This document shows, in pieces, positions 7,476 to 10,413 of a DNA stretch of 10,413 bases. Position numbers and translations under genes: made by a program. The stretch lies in NCBI GenBank assembly GCA_945872015.1, contig CAMBYJ010000043.1:1-10413 (forward strand). Reading direction: 5' to 3'. The notes under the pieces are model-generated. The model was not told the DNA's origin, searched no databases, and saw nothing but the letters and a program-made list of their open reading frames with translations. Source of the DNA: Chitinophaga pinensis (lineage in GTDB: Bacteria > Bacteroidota > Bacteroidia > AKYH767-A > OLB10). Within the stretch, counting starts at the first letter, position 1; each line of letters starts with the position of its first letter.

Positions 7476-7763
7476 AAAAAAGTCTTGAGAAGCGTTTTGA
7501 TTTGTTGTGCGAATTTCGCCTTTTTTTTCTTAAAAAGAAACTATTATTTGCTCTAAATCAATCAAATTCAAGTTTAATTACGGGCTAAAAATATAGGGAA
7601 GGCTAATTTATTTTTTTGAATGGGTAAAATCATACGCTGAGCAACGAAAATTGACTATTCAATCAGCAGGAAAAAACAAAATGATGTTAGGTTATTAAAG
7701 GCTCACTGCCTAACTTCGTGATTCTGTAAAGACTATATCATTTGCTTTACTAAAGTTATTCCA
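7476..7763. other. Divergent intergenic region between cysC and the yceI-like gene
   Basis: This 288-nt AT-rich stretch should contain the cysC promoter (minus) and the yceI promoter (plus). I see no open frame worth calling. Visible structure: GCGAATTTCGC (7509-7519) followed by a T8 run and TTTCTTAAAAAGAAA (7526-7540), all A/T-dominated; two copies of GGCTAA near 7583 and 7601; and a stem GTTAGG (7686-7691) / CCTAAC (7709-7714) that overlaps an alternative stem AGGC/GCCT (7699-7702, 7708-7711) in the probable leader of yceI. A TATCATTTG just before the yceI start (7734-7742) resembles the Bacteroidota -7 box TAnnTTTG with one extra base, and I do not trust it. No riboswitch family was recognised. 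Confidence 0.4.
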
Positions 7764-8324
7764 TTGAAGTTCAAAATACTATTATTCTCCTTGGTGCTAA
7801 TTGTCGGAATGGTGTATGCATCCGTTAGACAAGTGTATTCAATAAAATCATCAAAGGTTGTTTTTAAATCGGAGGCTGAGCTGGAAACAATTACAGCAGA
7901 ATCAACTGCTTTAACAGGATTGGTTGACCCCAATAATAAGAACTTTGCTTTTTCAATCAGCAATAAAAGTTTTGAGGGCTTTAACAGTGCCTTGCAAAAG
8001 GAACATTTTAACGATAACTATATGGAAAGTGATAAGTATCCAACTTCCACTTTCACCGGCCGAATAATAGATGATATAGATTTTAAAAAAAATGGAACCT
8101 ATTTGATTCGTGTTAAAGGAATGTTTAAAATTAAAGGTGTTACCAAAGAAGAACTGATTAAAGGTAATATTGAGGTTTCGCCTTCGGGATTAAAACTGAA
8201 TACTAGTTTTTCGGTAGCATTAAGCGATTACGAAATAAGAATTCCAAGAATTGTTAATCAGAAAATAGCCCCTGAGATTAAAATAAATATTCAGGCAACT
8301 CTGGTAACCACTACTTTCAAATGA
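7764..8324 (+). CDS. Secreted YceI-like lipocalin-fold protein
   Basis: This 186-residue protein has an N-terminal signal peptide (KFKILLFSLVLIVGMVYA, probable cut after Ala19), so it should be periplasmic. The mature part fits the YceI family (PF04264), a beta-barrel that in characterised relatives binds long polyisoprenoid or amphiphilic ligands. Marks of the family are YSIKSSKVVFKSEA (25-38), HFNDNYMESDKYPTSTFTG (81-99), and VKGMFKIKGVTKE (117-129), the position of the usual HG(V/K)TK strand. The ligand is unknown. The start is TTG: the upstream in-frame stop is at 7719-7721, no ATG or GTG lies between, and the next ATG (codon 16) would cut into the signal peptide. Its stop overlaps the ATG of the propeller sensor gene (ATGA, 8321-8324), so the two are likely co-translated, suggesting a shared periplasmic job. 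Confidence 0.85.
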   Translation: MKFKILLFSLVLIVGMVYASVRQVYSIKSSKVVFKSEAELETITAESTALTGLVDPNNKNFAFSISNKSFEGFNSALQKEHFNDNYMESDKYPTSTFTGRIIDDIDFKKNGTYLIRVKGMFKIKGVTKEELIKGNIEVSPSGLKLNTSFSVALSDYEIRIPRIVNQKIAPEIKINIQATLVTTTFK

Positions 8325-10413
8325 GAACTATTTTAAAGTTTACATTTCTGTTTATTTTACTTTGCTTTTTTTCAAAAAGTAGTAAGGCTGGTTTTTCTGA
8401 TTTTAATAAGCTGCTTCAAGTAGATAAGGAGAATAAAAATCTTAAAATTCAATATTTATTTCAGGATCAGCAGGGTTTTATTTGGGTTGGAACAGATCAT
8501 GGACTCTATCAATTTGATGGATTTGATTTTGATAAGGCAATTGCTGATTCAACAAATATTAAAGCTTCTATAAGTTGTATTTATCAGGACAGAAGTCAGA
8601 CCATATGGGTTGCAACTGAGGTAGGAAAACTATTTCGACGAAAGTCTGATAAATTTAAAGTGGTTAATGCACCATTTCATTCTGCTGTAAAAGCAATTAT
8701 TAATCGTACTTCCGATGAATTATGGGTAGCTACTTATGGTGAAGGAATATATTCTTTCAAAAATGAAGAATGGAAAAAAATATCATCGGGTGAAGCGCAA
8801 TTTAATTACGCTATGATTATTACGGCGGATGGGAAAGTATTAGTAGGAACAGATATTGGGTTGCTCAAATTTAATGAAGCCAACAATTTTCAACTGCTAA
8901 ATACAATGACTGGCTTGCCAGAAAATATTGTCAGAGAAATAACATTACTGAATAACTCAAAAGCAATTTTAGGTTTCGAAGAGGCGGGCGTTTGTTACAT
9001 GGATATTAGCACTAATCGATTTTCTAAACCAGCGAATCTTACTAATTGGAGTTTGGGAGCTGTAAATAAAATCAATTACAGTAATAATGAATGTTGGGTG
9101 GGTACCGAAAAGAATGGAATGGTTGCTTTTTCAACATTAAAAAATGGCAAAGTAAACTATTATAACTCTACTAACGGTTTTGAATATACGAAGATTTCTT
9201 TTTCTATTTTTGATAGAGAAGGAAATAGCTGGATTGCATCGGATAATAAATTGATTTTTCGTCCAACTAAAAAAATTGAATTTATAAATAATCAGGGTAG
9301 CGATTTTAACGATATTCAGGCTATCGCCAATGATCCTGAAGGTTTTTTATGGTTCTCTAATAAGAAAGGGTTGTTTAAATACAATACTTCTTTATCGGGA
9401 GGAATTATTCAAAAAATAAACGTTCCTACATTATCAAAGTTGCATATTGTTTCACTATTCCTCGATGATTGGGGCTATTTATGGATAGGAACTTTTGATG
9501 ATGGATTGTTTCGCTTAAACACCTTTAATAATGAGATTAAAAAGTTTGGTTCTGCTGATGGATTAAAGAATGCAAACATTGTTTCTATTCAAGGAAAAGA
9601 CAATAAAATATGGTTGGCTACATTAGGTGGCGTGGCTGAATGTACAATCAAAGAAGATAAAAATAGTCCTGGAAGTTTAACTTATTCATTTAATAGTTTC
9701 AGTGGTGCAAATAGTCCTGGGGAAATTTTTGTTTATGACGTTTTTGTCGATTCAAAAAATAGAGTCTGGTTTGGAACCGATGGTAAAGGACTTAGTTGCT
9801 TAGATAAGGGGAAATATAAAAGCTATAGTAAGTTTGATGGCAAAAACAATGTTGTTGTTTATTCTATTACAGAGGATAAGAAAGGGAATATATGGTTTAG
9901 TACACTCAATCACGGAATTTATCGATTTGATGGAAAACAATTTTACCAGCTTAGTATTAAAGAAGGTCTTCGAGATAATGAAATAACAGGAATCACTGTC
10001 GACTGGCAAGGAAATATTATTGTAATACACTCTAAAGGAATTGATAAAATTAATCCCGTTACGATGGAGATTGATTACATTGGCGTTGAGGCTGGAATTG
10101 AAAATTTAAATTGCAACTTAAATGCTTTTTGTAATGATGCAAATGGAAATATCTGGATAGGTAAACAAGATGGGGTAATGCGTTTAATAAAATCGCGTTA
10201 TTCGGAGGTGACAAAACCGCTAACTTCAATCCGACGTATTTATGCTTTTATGAAGCCCGGTTTAAGTGCAAGAGACAGTGTTTTCGAGTACAATCAAAAT
10301 CAAATCTCATTAGAATTTATTGGACTTTGGTATGCTAATCCAGATGCTGTTCATTATCGTTATCGTTTAGTGGGATTTTCGAATCAATGGATTTCTACGA
10401 AAGATAAAATTGT
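8321..10413 (+). CDS. Two-component-type propeller sensor protein (Reg_prop repeats + Y_Y_Y), 3' truncated
   Basis: The frame is open from ATG 8321 to the window end (697 codons plus 2 nt) with no stop, so the C-terminus is missing. A signal peptide (MRTILKFTFLFILLCFF...SSKA, cut near residue 23) leads into about 14 propeller repeats of the form DxxGxIWVGTxxGLxxF. Their anchors are W55, W96, W135, L174, L217, W259, W304, W344, W388, W431, W483, W525, I567 and W612, about 43 residues apart, which fits two seven-bladed propellers. From about residue 634 a Y_Y_Y domain begins, with YNQNQISLEFIGLWYANPD and YRYRLVGFSNQW (679-690). This is the periplasmic sensor half of HTCS/SusR-like or LytS-like regulators in Bacteroidota. 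A transmembrane helix and a kinase or DNA-binding output domain are expected beyond the edge, but which one cannot be told. Its ATG overlaps the yceI-like stop. No SusC/SusD genes are in the window, so a polysaccharide-locus role is not supported here. Confidence 0.9.
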   Translation, partial: MRTILKFTFLFILLCFFSKSSKAGFSDFNKLLQVDKENKNLKIQYLFQDQQGFIWVGTDHGLYQFDGFDFDKAIADSTNIKASISCIYQDRSQTIWVATEVGKLFRRKSDKFKVVNAPFHSAVKAIINRTSDELWVATYGEGIYSFKNEEWKKISSGEAQFNYAMIITADGKVLVGTDIGLLKFNEANNFQLLNTMTGLPENIVREITLLNNSKAILGFEEAGVCYMDISTNRFSKPANLTNWSLGAVNKINYSNNECWVGTEKNGMVAFSTLKNGKVNYYNSTNGFEYTKISFSIFDREGNSWIASDNKLIFRPTKKIEFINNQGSDFNDIQAIANDPEGFLWFSNKKGLFKYNTSLSGGIIQKINVPTLSKLHIVSLFLDDWGYLWIGTFDDGLFRLNTFNNEIKKFGSADGLKNANIVSIQGKDNKIWLATLGGVAECTIKEDKNSPGSLTYSFNSFSGANSPGEIFVYDVFVDSKNRVWFGTDGKGLSCLDKGKYKSYSKFDGKNNVVVYSITEDKKGNIWFSTLNHGIYRFDGKQFYQLSIKEGLRDNEITGITVDWQGNIIVIHSKGIDKINPVTMEIDYIGVEAGIENLNCNLNAFCNDANGNIWIGKQDGVMRLIKSRYSEVTKPLTSIRRIYAFMKPGLSARDSVFEYNQNQISLEFIGLWYANPDAVHYRYRLVGFSNQWISTKDKI

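Noticed and set aside
7509..7540. GCGAATTTCGC followed by T8 as an intrinsic terminator on the plus strand.
   Set aside because: The realistic stem is only 4 bp with a 3-nt loop, and no plus-strand gene lies upstream that would need it.
7734..7742. TATCATTTG as a -7 promoter element for yceI.
   Set aside because: The spacing is one base longer than TAnnTTTG and no -33 TTG/TTTG box lies at the right distance; not enough to call a promoter.
9800..10030. Minus-strand open frame of 76 codons within the sensor gene, and a similar one at 7733-7963 across yceI.
   Set aside because: Both are antisense to strongly supported genes and show low-complexity composition with no family features.

Overview
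The window looks like a chromosomal segment of a low-GC member of the Bacteroidota, probably close to the Flavobacteriales. The evidence is a type IX secretion (T9SS) C-terminal sorting domain at the left edge, a SusR/HTCS-style two-component propeller sensor at the right edge, A/T-rich starts without clear Shine-Dalgarno sequences, and overall AT richness. Genus cannot be read from this sequence. No mobile element, CRISPR array, tRNA or rRNA was seen.

Layout from left to right. (1) Positions 1-308 (+) are the 3' end of a secreted protein that ends in a T9SS type A sorting domain. A strong intrinsic terminator for it (334-372) lies inside the 3' end of the convergent next gene. (2) Positions 3638 to 317 (-) are a tight three-gene unit: an LpxH-like calcineurin-fold phosphoesterase, a MurG/GT28-like glycosyltransferase and a cytoplasmic GH1 beta-glycosidase. 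They are joined by an ATGA overlap and a 2-nt gap. (3) Positions 7475 to 3853 (-) are a sulfate activation operon, cysC-cysD-cysN-cysQ: APS kinase, the two ATP sulfurylase subunits, and PAP phosphatase. It makes PAPS and clears PAP, but the window holds no PAPS reductase, sulfite reductase, sulfate transporter or sulfotransferase. (4) From 7764 (+), a secreted YceI-like lipocalin-fold protein overlaps by ATGA with a large periplasmic sensor gene that runs off the right edge. The sensor has 14 visible propeller repeats followed by a Y_Y_Y domain.

The two longest non-coding stretches are 3639-3852, between the two minus-strand operons, and 7476-7763, the divergent region between cysC and yceI. 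Both contain short inverted repeats, but I found no convincing match to the Bacteroidota promoter consensus in either.

Most genes are conventional. The arrangements most worth a second look are the translationally coupled YceI/propeller-sensor pair, the phosphoesterase-glycosyltransferase-glycosidase unit (a possible small glycolipid or glycoside pathway), and the strand-specific terminator inside the tail of the GH1 gene.
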